A stretch of 64,000 nucleotides of DNA from RYN-230 sp963704995 (lineage in GTDB: Bacteria; Actinomycetota; Actinomycetes; Streptosporangiales; Streptosporangiaceae), in contig CAVPIM010000017.1 in the NCBI GenBank assembly GCA_963704995.1, positions 310,001 through 374,000 on the forward strand. Direction: 5' to 3'. Of the stretch, positions 24,301 to 33,460 are shown piece after piece. Numbering within the stretch: the stretch's first letter is position 1; every line of letters begins with the position of its first letter. The position numbers and the translations under genes were made by a program. The notes beneath the pieces are model-generated. The model was not told where the DNA came from, did no database searches, and worked only from the letters and a program-made list of their open reading frames with translations.

Positions 24301-24867
24301 GTGGTCTACGGCTACTTCCGGGCGGTCAGCGACGGTGACGACCTGGTCGTCACCGACAGCGACGGGACGGAGCGGGAGCGGTTCACCTTCCCCCGGCAGC
24401 GCCACGACCGGCACCTGTGCCTGGCCGACTTCTTCCGCCCGGCGGACTCCGGCGACACCGACGTCGTCGGCTTCCAGCTGGTCACCGTGGGCCCGGCGAT
24501 CAGCCGGGCCACCGCGGACCTGTTCGCGAAGAACGCCTACCGCGAGTACCTGGAGCTGCACGGGCTCTCCGTCCAGCTGACCGAGGCGCTCGCGGAGTAC
24601 TGGCACGGCCGGATCCGCGAGGAGACCGGCCTGGCCGGGTACGACCCGGCCGACCTGGACGGCATCCTGAAGGTCGGCTACCGCGGCTGCCGGTACTCGT
24701 TCGGCTACCCGGCCTGCCCGGACCTGGAGGACCGCGCGAAGGTCATGCGCCTGCTGCGCCCCGAGCGGATCGGGGTCGCCCTGTCTGAGGAGTTCCAGCT
24801 GGAGCCCGAGCAGTCCACCGACGCCCTGATCACGTTCCACCCCGAAGCCAGGTACTTCTCCGCATGA
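21373..24867 (+). CDS. metH: Cobalamin-dependent methionine synthase MetH
   Basis: 1164-residue modular enzyme that methylates homocysteine from methyl-THF through cobalamin. The homocysteine domain carries the zinc cysteines C233 (LNCATG) and C299/C300 (GGCCGTTPEHL). The pterin domain begins near FLAIGERTNANGSKAF. The cobalamin domain has GDVHDIGKNLV with the Co-ligating His743. The C-terminal AdoMet activation domain has YRGCRYSFGYPACPDLEDR. All four modules are present and uninterrupted. It overlaps the downstream HAD gene by ATGA. Confidence 0.96.
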   Translation: MTNTARLAQEARPEFGAVLGDRVVVADGAMGTMLQASDATLEDFDGHEGCNEILNVTRPDIVRAVHEGYLEAGVDCVTTNTFGANLSNLGEYGLSGRIVELSEAGARIARAAADQWSTAGHPRWVLGSMGPGTKLPTLGHARFADLRDAYQLGAAGLITGGADAIIIETSQDLLQAKAAIIGARRAMTAAGTPLPLIAQVTIETTGAMLLGSEIGAALTALEPLGITLIGLNCATGPGEMGEHLRYLAGHSRIPLSCMPNAGLPVLASDGARYPLSPAQLADAHATFTEQFGLALVGGCCGTTPEHLAAVVERLRGRPVAPRRPRPEPGVASLYQHVPFRQDTSFLAIGERTNANGSKAFREALIEGRWDDCVEIARAQTRDGAHLLDLCVNYVGRDGPADMTEVAGRLATAATLPLVIDSTEAEVIRTGLELLAGRAVVNSVNYEDGDGPDSRLAKVMPLVMEHGAAVIALTIDEQGQARTAEWKLAIATRLIEDLTGNWGMRLPDIIVDCLTFPIATGQEETRRDAIETIEAIRQLKQRYPEVQTTLGVSNVSFGLNPAARAVLNSVFLDECVRAGLDSAIVHASRIMPIARIPDEQLQVALDLVYDRRRDGYDPLARLLELFEGVDAAAVKATRAAELAGLPLWERLKRRIIDGERGGLEADLDEAVAQRPALEIVNDVLLDGMKTVGELFGSGQMQLPFVLQSAEVMKLAVGYLEPHMERSGEAGKGRIVLATVKGDVHDIGKNLVNIILTNNGYDVVNIGIKQPVSAIVDAAAEHEADVVGMSGLLVKSTVVMRDNLAELNSRGLARRWPVLLGGAALTRAYVEQDLASLFDGEVRYARDAFEGLRLMDAFMGVKRGDAGAQLPPVRERRVHAGARLRVTEPEEMPARSDVATDSPVPEPPFFGDRIVKGIPLAEYGAFLDERATFMGQWGLKPGRGPDGPSYAELVETEGRPRLRMWLDRVQSEGLLQAGVVYGYFRAVSDGDDLVVTDSDGTERERFTFPRQRHDRHLCLADFFRPADSGDTDVVGFQLVTVGPAISRATADLFAKNAYREYLELHGLSVQLTEALAEYWHGRIREETGLAGYDPADLDGILKVGYRGCRYSFGYPACPDLEDRAKVMRLLRPERIGVALSEEFQLEPEQSTDALITFHPEARYFSA

Positions 24868-25547
24868 CGCTGCAGGCCCGCATGACGCTGCAGGCGGTCA
24901 TGTTCGACATGGACGGGCTGCTGGTGGACTCCGAGCCGCTGTGGTTCGAGGCCGAGGCCGCGATCATGGCCCGGATGGGCAGCCCCTGGGGCCCGGCCGA
25001 CCAGCAGCACCTCATCGGCGGCTCGCTCGCGCGGTCCACCGCCTACATGCAGTCCAAGGCCGCGCAGTCGGTGCCCCAGGAGGTCATCGGGCAGTGGCTG
25101 GTGCAGGGCATGGCCGACCTGATCCGCGAGCGCGGCGTGCAGGTGATGCCGGGCGCGCTCGAACTGCTGGCCGAGATCGCGGTGGCCGGCTTGCCGCACG
25201 CCCTGGTCACCTCGGCCGAGCCGGAGATCATGGCCGCGGCGCTGGACTCGATCGGGGTGCGCTTCCCGGTCACGGTGTGCGCCGCCGACGTGGCCCGGGG
25301 CAAGCCGGACCCCGAGCCCTACCTGCGGGCGGCCGCCCGGCTCGGGGTGCCGCCGACCCGCTGCGTCGCGCTGGAGGACTCACCCACCGGCATCACCTCG
25401 GCGCACGCGGCCCGCTGCACCGTGGTCGCGGTGCCCAGCGTGCCGCCGCCGCCCGGGCTCGCCTCGCTGACCGTTGCCTCGCTGCGCCTGCTCGATCTCG
25501 CCACTCTGCGTGCCGCCGCCGCGGGTCACACTCCGGACACCCCATGA
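24864..25547 (+). CDS. HAD family hydrolase (beta-phosphoglucomutase-like)
   Basis: 227 residues. Motif I is FDMDGLLVDSEPLW (nucleophile Asp), motif II LVTSAEP, motif III RGKPDPEPYL, and motif IV VALEDSPTGI. The helical cap places it with subfamily IA phosphatases/phosphomutases; the substrate is unknown. The first 18 bp of the gene are duplicated (24864-24881 and 24882-24899), giving MTLQARMTLQAV and two possible starts. Coupled to metH by a 4-bp overlap. Confidence 0.9.
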   Translation: MTLQARMTLQAVMFDMDGLLVDSEPLWFEAEAAIMARMGSPWGPADQQHLIGGSLARSTAYMQSKAAQSVPQEVIGQWLVQGMADLIRERGVQVMPGALELLAEIAVAGLPHALVTSAEPEIMAAALDSIGVRFPVTVCAADVARGKPDPEPYLRAAARLGVPPTRCVALEDSPTGITSAHAARCTVVAVPSVPPPPGLASLTVASLRLLDLATLRAAAAGHTPDTP

Positions 25548-25554
25548 CGGTGCC

Positions 25555-25573
25555 ATTGTGATTCGGTCACAAT
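25555..25573. promoter_or_regulatory. Crp-like palindrome upstream of the oligopeptide importer
   Basis: ATTGTGA-TTCGG-TCACAAT is a perfect inverted repeat with 7-bp arms. It resembles a Crp/Fnr-family site (TGTGA...TCACA) with a 5-bp rather than 6-bp centre. It lies 7 bp after the HAD stop and 149 bp before the importer operon. It lacks a T-tract, so an operator is more likely than a terminator. Confidence 0.4.
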
Positions 25574-25721
25574 CCAGGCACGAGACCGCGGTATCCCTGG
25601 CGCGGACCTGGCAAAACGGGAGATCCTCCCGGTAGGAGCCCTGGTAACCGGCTTCCGCACGGCGTTATGCCGCGACGGCCGGGTAATTTTCCCGTCACGA
25701 GCAGCAGGGGAGCGCCGCCTG

Positions 25722-26714
25722 ATGGCAGCACCGCTTGACGTGCCCACGTCTGGCGACGTCGCACCGGAGAACGTGCTCGCGGGGGTCAGCAGTAAAGCCA
25801 TCGAGGGCCGGTCGCTCGGCCAGATCGCCTGGCTGCGGCTGCGCCGCGACAAGGTGGCCATGGCCGGCGGCGTCATCGTGGTCTTCCTCATCCTGGTGGC
25901 GATCTTCGGGCCGTTCCTGGTGCAGAACCCGACCGTGTATCACGCGAACCTGATCAATCCGACCTTCAGCAGGCCGAACGGGCCGTTCGGCGGGATCAGT
26001 CTCGCGCACCCGTTCGGGGTCGAGCCGGTTACCGGGCGTGACGTGCTGAGCCGGGTCGTGAATGGGGCCCGGGTATCACTGCTCATCGCGTTCCTGGCCA
26101 CCGCGCTGGCGGTGGGCATCGGCGTGGTGATGGGCGTCATCGCCGGCTATTTCGGCGGCTGGGTGGACGCGGTGATCGCCCGCTCGATGGACGTCTTCCT
26201 GGCTTTCCCGCTGCTGGTGTTCGCGATCGCCCTGGTCGGCGTCATCCCGTCGTCGGCGTTCGGCCTGTCCGGCAACTCGCTGCGGATCGGCCTGCTGGTC
26301 TTCGTGATCGGGTTCTTCGCCTGGCCCTACATGGGCCGGATCATCCGCGGCCAGACGCTGTCCCTGCGGGAACGCGAGTTCGTGGACGCGGCCCGCAGCA
26401 TCGGGGCGCGCGGCCCGTACATCCTGTTCCGCGAGCTGCTGCCCAACCTGGTCGCACCGATCCTGGTCTACTCCACGCTGCTGATCCCGACCAACATCCT
26501 GTTCGAGGCCGCCCTCTCCTACCTGGGAGTCGGTATCATCCCCCCCACGCCTAGCTGGGGCGGGATGCTCTCGGACGCGGTCAGCAACGGGTACTACTCG
26601 ATCGACCCGATGTACATGATCATTCCTGGCCTGGCCATCTTTATCACCGTCATGGCTTTCAACCTGTTCGGTGACGGGCTGCGCGATGCTCTCGACCCGA
26701 GAAGCAGCCGGTAG
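25722..26714 (+). CDS. Oligopeptide/dipeptide ABC transporter permease (DppC-like)
   Basis: 330 residues. An N-terminal transmembrane segment (VAMAGGVIVVFLILVAIFGPF) precedes the periplasmic linker and five further helices. FGVEPVTGRDVLSRVVNGARVSL is typical of DppC/OppC. The EAA loop is EREFVDAARSIGARGPYILFRELLPNL. This permease heads the operon, before the binding protein, whereas dppB-dppC order is more usual. Confidence 0.88.
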   Translation: MAAPLDVPTSGDVAPENVLAGVSSKAIEGRSLGQIAWLRLRRDKVAMAGGVIVVFLILVAIFGPFLVQNPTVYHANLINPTFSRPNGPFGGISLAHPFGVEPVTGRDVLSRVVNGARVSLLIAFLATALAVGIGVVMGVIAGYFGGWVDAVIARSMDVFLAFPLLVFAIALVGVIPSSAFGLSGNSLRIGLLVFVIGFFAWPYMGRIIRGQTLSLREREFVDAARSIGARGPYILFRELLPNLVAPILVYSTLLIPTNILFEAALSYLGVGIIPPTPSWGGMLSDAVSNGYYSIDPMYMIIPGLAIFITVMAFNLFGDGLRDALDPRSSR

Positions 26715-26770
26715 GCCACTGCATCACCGAAATTCGCACCACGAATTACGACAGGGAGGCGTTTCACCTC

Positions 26771-28546
26771 ATGAGGAGACCCAGCACCATCGGGCTGGCT
26801 GCGCTGGGGGCGGCCGCCGCGCTCGCGCTGGCCGCCTGTGGCGGCGGCAGCAGCGGAAGCGGGAGCGGCGGTTCCGGCTCATCGTCATCCGCCGCCGGGT
26901 TCAACGCCGCGATCACCAAGGTGGTCAACCCGTCCACCCACAAGGGCGGGACGCTGACCTTCGGTGACAGCAGCACGACGGACTCGACCGACCCCGGCAA
27001 TACCTATTACGCGTTCTCGTGGAACCTGACCAGGTTCTACACGATGCCGCTGATGACCTATAAGTCCTGCCCCGGGCAGTGCGGCCTGCAGGTCGTCCCT
27101 GACCTGGCGACCGGCCCGGGCGTCGTCACGGACAACGGCCTGACCTGGACCTATCACATCCAGCCGGACGTCAAGTTCGAGGATGGGACCACGGTCACCT
27201 CGGCCGACGTCAAGTACGCGGTGGAGCGTACCTTCGACCGGGGCAAGCTGCCGCTGGGCCCGAACTACTTCTCGCTGCTGCTCGCGCCGCAGAAGCCCGC
27301 CTACCCCGGGCCCTACACCGACCGGTCCAAGAACCTGATGGGCCTCAAGGCGGTGCAGACGCCGAACGCGACCACGGTCGTGTTCCACCTGGCCAAGCCG
27401 TTCGCGGACTTTAACTACGTGGTCGCGATCCCGCAGACCGCGCCGGTGCCACCGAACAAGGACACCGGCACGAACTACCAGCTGCACCCGATATCCACCG
27501 GCCCGTACAAGTTCCAGAGCTACCAGCTCAACAAGACGCTCACGATGGTGCCGAACACGTTCTGGAAGGCGTCCACCGACCCGAACGCCAAGCAGCTGCC
27601 CAGCAAGATCGTCATCAACTGGAACATGAACGCGAATGACATCGACAACCGCCTGATCGCGGGCGACCTGGACGTGGATGCGGCCGGCACGGGTGTGCAG
27701 GCGGCAGCGCGGGCCAAGATCTTGTCCTCGCCTACGCTCAAGGCCTCGTCCGACAACCCGATCAGCGGGTTCCTCTGGTTCGCTTACCTCGACACCAAGG
27801 TGGCGCCGCTCAACAACGTGCACTGCCGCCAGGCCATCGAGTACGCGGCCAACAAGACGAACCTGCAGACCGCGTACGGCGGCCCGGTAGCCGGCGGCGC
27901 GATCGCCAGCACGGTGGCCCCCCCGAACGTGATTGGCCAGAAGCACTTCGACCTTTACGCTGCCACGACCAAGCCGAACGGGGACACCGCAGCGGCCAAG
28001 GCGGCGCTGAAGGCCTGTGGCCAGCCGAACGGCTTCACCACCGGGATCACCTACCGCAGCGACCGGCCCAAGGAAGTGGCGGCGGCCCAGGCTATGCAGG
28101 CGTCGCTGGCCACGGTCGGGATCAAGCTCCAGCTGCACGGCTACCCGTCGGGCACCTACTACAGCAACTTCGCCGGCGTGCCGAAGTACATGCACACGCA
28201 TGACATTGGCATCGCCATGGGCGGGTGGGCACCTGACTGGCCAGACGGCTACGGGTTCTTCGACTTCATCACGGCCGGCGACACGATCAGCCCGGCCGGG
28301 AACACCAACATCGAAGAGCTCAACGACCCGGTGGTGAACAACGACCTGGCCAAGATGGCCAGCACCACGGACGCCACGACTCGCAACTCCTACACCGCCC
28401 AGATCGACATGCAGGTGATGAAGGACGCGGCGATCCTGCCCGAGGTGTATGCGAAGTCGCTGCTCTACCGCAGCCCGAACCTGACCAACGTCTACGTCCA
28501 GCCCTACTACGGCATGTACAACTACGCCGTGCTGGGCCTGAAGTAG
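26771..28546 (+). CDS. Oligopeptide ABC transporter substrate-binding lipoprotein
   Basis: 591 residues, SBP family 5. The signal peptide ends in lipobox LAAC at about residues 20-23, so the mature protein is anchored to the outer face of the membrane; a Gly/Ser linker follows. Family motifs are GGTLTFGDSSTTDSTDPGNTY, TWTYHIQPDVKFEDGTTVTSADVKYAVERT and PISTGPYKFQSYQ. It binds a peptide or similar ligand and delivers it to the adjacent permeases. Confidence 0.9.
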   Translation: MRRPSTIGLAALGAAAALALAACGGGSSGSGSGGSGSSSSAAGFNAAITKVVNPSTHKGGTLTFGDSSTTDSTDPGNTYYAFSWNLTRFYTMPLMTYKSCPGQCGLQVVPDLATGPGVVTDNGLTWTYHIQPDVKFEDGTTVTSADVKYAVERTFDRGKLPLGPNYFSLLLAPQKPAYPGPYTDRSKNLMGLKAVQTPNATTVVFHLAKPFADFNYVVAIPQTAPVPPNKDTGTNYQLHPISTGPYKFQSYQLNKTLTMVPNTFWKASTDPNAKQLPSKIVINWNMNANDIDNRLIAGDLDVDAAGTGVQAAARAKILSSPTLKASSDNPISGFLWFAYLDTKVAPLNNVHCRQAIEYAANKTNLQTAYGGPVAGGAIASTVAPPNVIGQKHFDLYAATTKPNGDTAAAKAALKACGQPNGFTTGITYRSDRPKEVAAAQAMQASLATVGIKLQLHGYPSGTYYSNFAGVPKYMHTHDIGIAMGGWAPDWPDGYGFFDFITAGDTISPAGNTNIEELNDPVVNNDLAKMASTTDATTRNSYTAQIDMQVMKDAAILPEVYAKSLLYRSPNLTNVYVQPYYGMYNYAVLGLK

Positions 28547-28562
28547 TCAGGGAGAAAGTGAG

Positions 28563-28613
28563 GATGCTGGTGCCCGGCCGCGGCAGCGCGGCCGGGCGCC
28601 AGCGCCGAGCATC
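28563..28613 (+). promoter_or_regulatory. Intercistronic hairpin after the binding-protein gene
   Basis: A perfect 10-bp GC stem (28572-28581/28588-28597) sits within outer arms GATGCT (28563) and AGCATC (28608). It ends exactly before GTG 28614 of the next permease. Such hairpins often stabilise binding-protein mRNA and lower expression of the membrane genes. Confidence 0.55.
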
Positions 28614-29621
28614 GTGATCACATTCATCATCCGGCGGCTGATCGCCACCGTCTTCCTGCTGATCGTGGTCAGCATGATCGTGTACGCGATCTTCTTCCTG
28701 CTTCCGCGGCTGGCCGGGCAGAACACCTATCAGCTCGCCACGCAGTTCGTCGGCCGCAACCCGACCCGGTCGGCGGTCCTCGCGATCGAGGACAAGCTGG
28801 GACTCAACTCGCCGCTGTACCTGCAGTACGGCCGCTTCCTCAAGGCCATCGTGTTCGGCACGCACTACAACAGCGGGACCAGCACCACGTACTGCCCGCC
28901 GCCGTGCTTCGGCTATTCGTTCAAGAGCCAGCAGCCGGTCTGGCCGCAGATGGTCAGCGACATCCCGGTCACGCTCTCGCTGGCCGTCGGGGCGGCAATC
29001 ATCTGGCTGGTCGCCGGGGTGGCGATCGGGGTGCTGTCCGCGCTACGCCGTGGCACCTTCTTCGACCGGTTCTCGATGGGAGTCGCGCTGCTCGGGGTGT
29101 CCCTCCCGATCTTCTTCACCGGCCTGATCCTGCTCGAGCTGTTCAGCTACAAGTGGCCCATCTTCCCCAACGTCCAGTTCGTTCCGTTCACCCAGAACCC
29201 GCTGCTGTGGGCCCGGAACCTGGTCCTGCCCTGGATCTGCCTGGCCTTCCTCTACGCCGCCCTGTACGCCCGGCTGACCCGGGCGGGCATGCTGGAGACC
29301 ATGAGCGAGGACTACATCCGCACCGCGCGGGCCAAGGGCCTGCGCGAGCGGAAGGTGATCGTCAAGCACGGGCTGCGCGCGGCGCTGACCCCGATCGTCA
29401 CGATCTTCGGCATGGACATCGGCCTGCTGCTCGGCGGGGCGATCATCACTGAGTACACGTTCTCGCTGCACGGCCTCGGCTTGTTCACCATCGAAGCGGT
29501 GCAGAACCAGGACCTGCCGGAGATCCTGGGCGTCACCATGCTGGCCGCGTTCTTCATCGTCGTCGCCAACCTGGTGGTAGACATCCTCTACGCCGTGGTC
29601 AACCCAAGGGTGAGGACCTGA
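28614..29621 (+). CDS. Oligopeptide/dipeptide ABC transporter permease (DppB-like)
   Basis: 335 residues from GTG 28614. The N-terminal FIIRRLIATVFLLIVVSMIVYAIFFLLP and core helices match DppB/OppB. The EAA loop is EDYIRTARAKGLRERKVIVKHGLRAALTP. An unusual CPPPCFG segment lies in the extracytoplasmic region (about residue 94). It overlaps the ATPase start by one base (TGATG). Confidence 0.9.
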   Translation: MITFIIRRLIATVFLLIVVSMIVYAIFFLLPRLAGQNTYQLATQFVGRNPTRSAVLAIEDKLGLNSPLYLQYGRFLKAIVFGTHYNSGTSTTYCPPPCFGYSFKSQQPVWPQMVSDIPVTLSLAVGAAIIWLVAGVAIGVLSALRRGTFFDRFSMGVALLGVSLPIFFTGLILLELFSYKWPIFPNVQFVPFTQNPLLWARNLVLPWICLAFLYAALYARLTRAGMLETMSEDYIRTARAKGLRERKVIVKHGLRAALTPIVTIFGMDIGLLLGGAIITEYTFSLHGLGLFTIEAVQNQDLPEILGVTMLAAFFIVVANLVVDILYAVVNPRVRT

Positions 29622-30679
29622 TGCCCGACACGCTGCTCGAGGTCAGGGACCTGCGGATCCAGTTCCCGACCAACGACGGCCTGGTGAAAGCGGTTGACGG
29701 GGTCTCGTTCAGCCTCGACCGCGGAGCCACCCTGGGCATCGTCGGCGAATCGGGTTCCGGGAAGAGCGTCACCAGCCTCGGCATCATGGGCCTGCACCAG
29801 GGCACCAACGCCCAGATCACCGGGAGCATCCGGCTGGATGGCGAGGAACTGGTCGGTGCCACCTCGTCCCGGGTCCGCGAGCTGCGCGGCAGTACGATGG
29901 CGATGATCTTCCAGGACCCGCTGTCCGCGCTGCACCCCTACTACACCGTGGGCGCCCAGATCGCCGAGGCGTACCTGGTGCATAACCAGGTGGGCAAGAA
30001 AGTGGCCCGCAAGCACGCGGTCGACATGCTCGGCCGGGTCGGCATCCCACAGCCCGCCTCCCGCGTCGATGACTACCCGCATCAGTTCTCCGGCGGTATG
30101 CGGCAGCGCGCCATGATCGCCATGGCTCTGAGCTGCGACCCGGAGCTGCTGATCGCGGACGAGCCGACGACCGCGCTCGACGTCACGGTCCAGGCGCAGA
30201 TCCTGGACCTGATCTGGGACCTGCAGCAGGAGTACCACTCCGCGGTCATCATCATCACCCACGACCTGGGAGTTGTTGCCGAGTTGTCCGATGACATCCT
30301 GGTCATGTACGCAGGCCGGATGGCGGAATACAGCAAGGCCGAGGACATCTTCGACCGGCCGGGTCACCCCTACACCTGGGGCCTGCTCGCCTCCATGCCC
30401 CGCATCGACGAAGCGCGCCTGGAGCGGCTCATCCCCATCAAGGGCACCCCGCCGAGCCTGATCAACGTTCCGTCCGGGTGCCCGTTCCATCCCCGGTGCC
30501 GTTACGCCAGCCTGACCGACGGGCGCAGCCTGACCGAGGTTCCCGCGCTGCGTGAGGTGGAACCCGGGCACCTGGTCGCGTGCCATCTGACGGCCGACCA
30601 GCGGCGGGCGTCCCGGGCGGAGCAGCTCCTCGGCGAGATCGACGAGCCGTCCATCCCGACCACGCAGGGGGACGTGTGA
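29621..30679 (+). CDS. Oligopeptide ABC transporter ATP-binding protein (DppD/OppD-like)
   Basis: 352 residues. Walker A GESGSGKSVT, signature FSGGMRQRAMIAMAL, Walker B LLIADEPTTALDVT, and H-loop IITHDLGVVAE. The C-terminal oligopeptide-transporter extension is INVPSGCPFHPRC plus PGHLVACHL, whose cysteines are a hallmark of the OppD/OppF subfamily and can bind an Fe-S cluster in relatives. Pairs with the next ATPase. Confidence 0.93.
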   Translation: MPDTLLEVRDLRIQFPTNDGLVKAVDGVSFSLDRGATLGIVGESGSGKSVTSLGIMGLHQGTNAQITGSIRLDGEELVGATSSRVRELRGSTMAMIFQDPLSALHPYYTVGAQIAEAYLVHNQVGKKVARKHAVDMLGRVGIPQPASRVDDYPHQFSGGMRQRAMIAMALSCDPELLIADEPTTALDVTVQAQILDLIWDLQQEYHSAVIIITHDLGVVAELSDDILVMYAGRMAEYSKAEDIFDRPGHPYTWGLLASMPRIDEARLERLIPIKGTPPSLINVPSGCPFHPRCRYASLTDGRSLTEVPALREVEPGHLVACHLTADQRRASRAEQLLGEIDEPSIPTTQGDV

Positions 30680-31734
30680 GCACCCCAGTCAGCACCGCCG
30701 GGACCACGGGCGACACCGGGAGCGGGGGCGGTGCCCTGCTCGAGGTGTCCGGGCTGATGAAGTACTTCCCGGTGACCAGGGGCGTCATCTTCCGCCAGAA
30801 GATTGGCGCGGTCCAGGCCGTGGACAAAGTGGACTTCTCGGTGCCCGCCGGCCAGACGCTGGGCCTGGTGGGCGAGTCCGGCTGCGGCAAGACCACGACC
30901 GGGCGGCTGCTCACCCGGCTGCTCGAGCCGACCGGCGGGCAGATCGTGTTCGACGGCCGCGACATCACCCACCTGCGGGCCGGGCAGATGCGGCCGCTGC
31001 GCCGGGACATCCAGATGATCTTCCAGGACCCGTATTCGTCGCTGAACCCGCGGCACACGGTCGGGGGGATCGTCGGTGCGCCGCTGCGGCTGCAGAAGGT
31101 CAAGACCGAGAACGGCATCAAGGCCACCGTCCAGGAACTGCTGGAGCTGGTCGGGCTCAACCCGGAGCACTACAACCGCTACCCGCACGAGTTCTCCGGC
31201 GGCCAGCGCCAGCGCATCGGGATCGCGCGCACCCTCGCGCTGCGGCCCAAGCTGATCGTGGCGGACGAGCCGGTCTCGGCCCTGGACGTCTCGATCCAGG
31301 CCCAGGTGATCAACCTGCTCGAAGACCTGCAGAACGAGCTGGGCCTGACCTACGTGGTCATCGCGCACGACCTGTCGGTAGTGCGGCACATCAGCGATCA
31401 GGTAGCGGTGATGTACCTCGGCAAGATCGTCGAGCTGGCCGGCCGTGACCAGCTCTACGCCAAGCCCCGGCACCCCTACACGGTCGCGCTCATGTCGGCC
31501 GTCCCCGTGCCCCAGCCGGTGCGCGTTGAGGGGCGCAGGGGCCGCCGCGAGCGCATCCGGCTGTCCGGTGATGTGCCCAGCCCGCTGAACCCGCCGCCGG
31601 CCTGCCGGTTCCACACCCGGTGCTGGAAGGCGCAGGAGGTGTGCCGGACGCAGGAGCCGCCGCTCAGCGAGCTGGTCCCGGGGCACAAGGTGGCCTGCCA
31701 CTTCCCGGAGAACACCGGCGCCGCGGCCGGGTAG
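30676..31734 (+). CDS. Oligopeptide ABC transporter ATP-binding protein (DppF/OppF-like)
   Basis: 352 residues starting at GTG 30676, overlapping the previous stop (GTGA). Walker A GESGCGKTTT, signature FSGGQRQRIGIARTL, Walker B LIVADEPVSALDVS, and C-terminal PACRFHTRCWKAQEVC...PGHKVACHFP. It completes a five-gene importer (permease, binding protein, permease, two ATPases). Substrate specificity cannot be told from sequence. Confidence 0.93.
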   Translation: MSTPVSTAGTTGDTGSGGGALLEVSGLMKYFPVTRGVIFRQKIGAVQAVDKVDFSVPAGQTLGLVGESGCGKTTTGRLLTRLLEPTGGQIVFDGRDITHLRAGQMRPLRRDIQMIFQDPYSSLNPRHTVGGIVGAPLRLQKVKTENGIKATVQELLELVGLNPEHYNRYPHEFSGGQRQRIGIARTLALRPKLIVADEPVSALDVSIQAQVINLLEDLQNELGLTYVVIAHDLSVVRHISDQVAVMYLGKIVELAGRDQLYAKPRHPYTVALMSAVPVPQPVRVEGRRGRRERIRLSGDVPSPLNPPPACRFHTRCWKAQEVCRTQEPPLSELVPGHKVACHFPENTGAAAG

Positions 31735-31842
31735 CGCCTAGCGCGCCGTCGGCGGGATTTTACCCGGACGCCGCCGGGAGGATCGGGGCACTCCCACCGG
31801 TGTGCGACGATGGGGGAAGGAACGCTGCCGAGGGGAGCGGGC

Positions 31843-32306
31843 ATGACATACAGCCAGTTCGAATGGCTCCCGCTGTGCGGGGGACTGACGCTCCTCGGGC
31901 TGATCATCAGCTGGGTGGTCTGGCGGCGGCGCGGGAGCGGCCGCGGGGTTGCGCTGGGTGGCCCTGTCGCTGCTGCCCTTGGCCGCCTACCTGACCCACG
32001 CGGTCAAGATGCTGTGGCAGATCGGCTCCGCGATCGGCAGCTTCGCGACCTCGTTCATCTTCTCCCCGCAGGTCTGGGCCGGCGTGGCGCTGACCGGCCT
32101 GGCCATCGTGCTGTTCGTGGTGTCCGGCACCATGCCGCGGCCGGCGCCGTAAGCCCGGCGCCGCCGGAGCGGACGGCCCGGCCCCGGTGGCCAGTCAGCC
32201 GGGCGCCCCGGCCGGGAAAGCGCTCAAGCCGGCCAAGAGCAAGGCCCCCGCCGACGACGACCTCGGGGACGTCGCCGACATCCTGCGGCGGCACAACATC
32301 CACTGA
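31843..32306 (+). CDS. Actinobacterial small membrane protein (two frameshifts)
   Basis: Starts at ATG 31843 behind GAGGGGAG. Frame 1 encodes FEWLPLCGGLTLLGLIISWVVWRRRGSGRG. After an extra G at about 31945-31948, frame 2 gives LRWVALSLLPLAAYLTHAVKMLW and FIFSPQVWAGVALTGLAIVLFVVSG. After another extra base near 32138, frame 3 ends DDDLGDVADILRRHNIH at 32306. Joined, these give about 153 residues with four membrane helices and an acidic tail. This is the pattern of a conserved actinobacterial protein often misnamed 'cellulose synthase'. Function unknown. Confidence 0.7.
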
Positions 32307-32317
32307 CCGCGCCTGGC

Positions 32318-33220
<903 letters not shown>

Positions 33221-33448
33221 GGGCCGCGGCCGCCGGATCCGCCAGCGCCCGCGCCCGCGGCGGCCGCCGGATCCGCCGCGGCCACCCCGGACGGGCCTGG
33301 TTCAGGCGGGGGCAGGAGCGGCACACATCGTCGGCCATGCCTGGGAGAGTAGGGGAAGCCTCCGACAGTTGCCGGGCTTTGCCGCCTGTTCCGCGTCACC
33401 GGCGGCCTACCGGCGCGGCGGGCGCGTCCAGGGAGGCCGCCCAGCACG

Positions 33449-33454
33449 TAGCAT
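33449..33454 (+). promoter_or_regulatory. -10 box (TAGCAT), leaderless arrangement
   Basis: TAGCAT ends 6 bp before GTG 33461 and no ribosome binding site is visible. Confidence 0.5.
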
Positions 33455-33460
33455 CAACCT

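Noticed and set aside
20902..24840. Very long open frame antisense to metH (over 1300 codons)
   Set aside because: High-GC codon bias keeps the opposite strand open; its translation is a low-complexity Arg/Gly/Pro/Val mix with no family motif, whereas the plus strand encodes full-length MetH.
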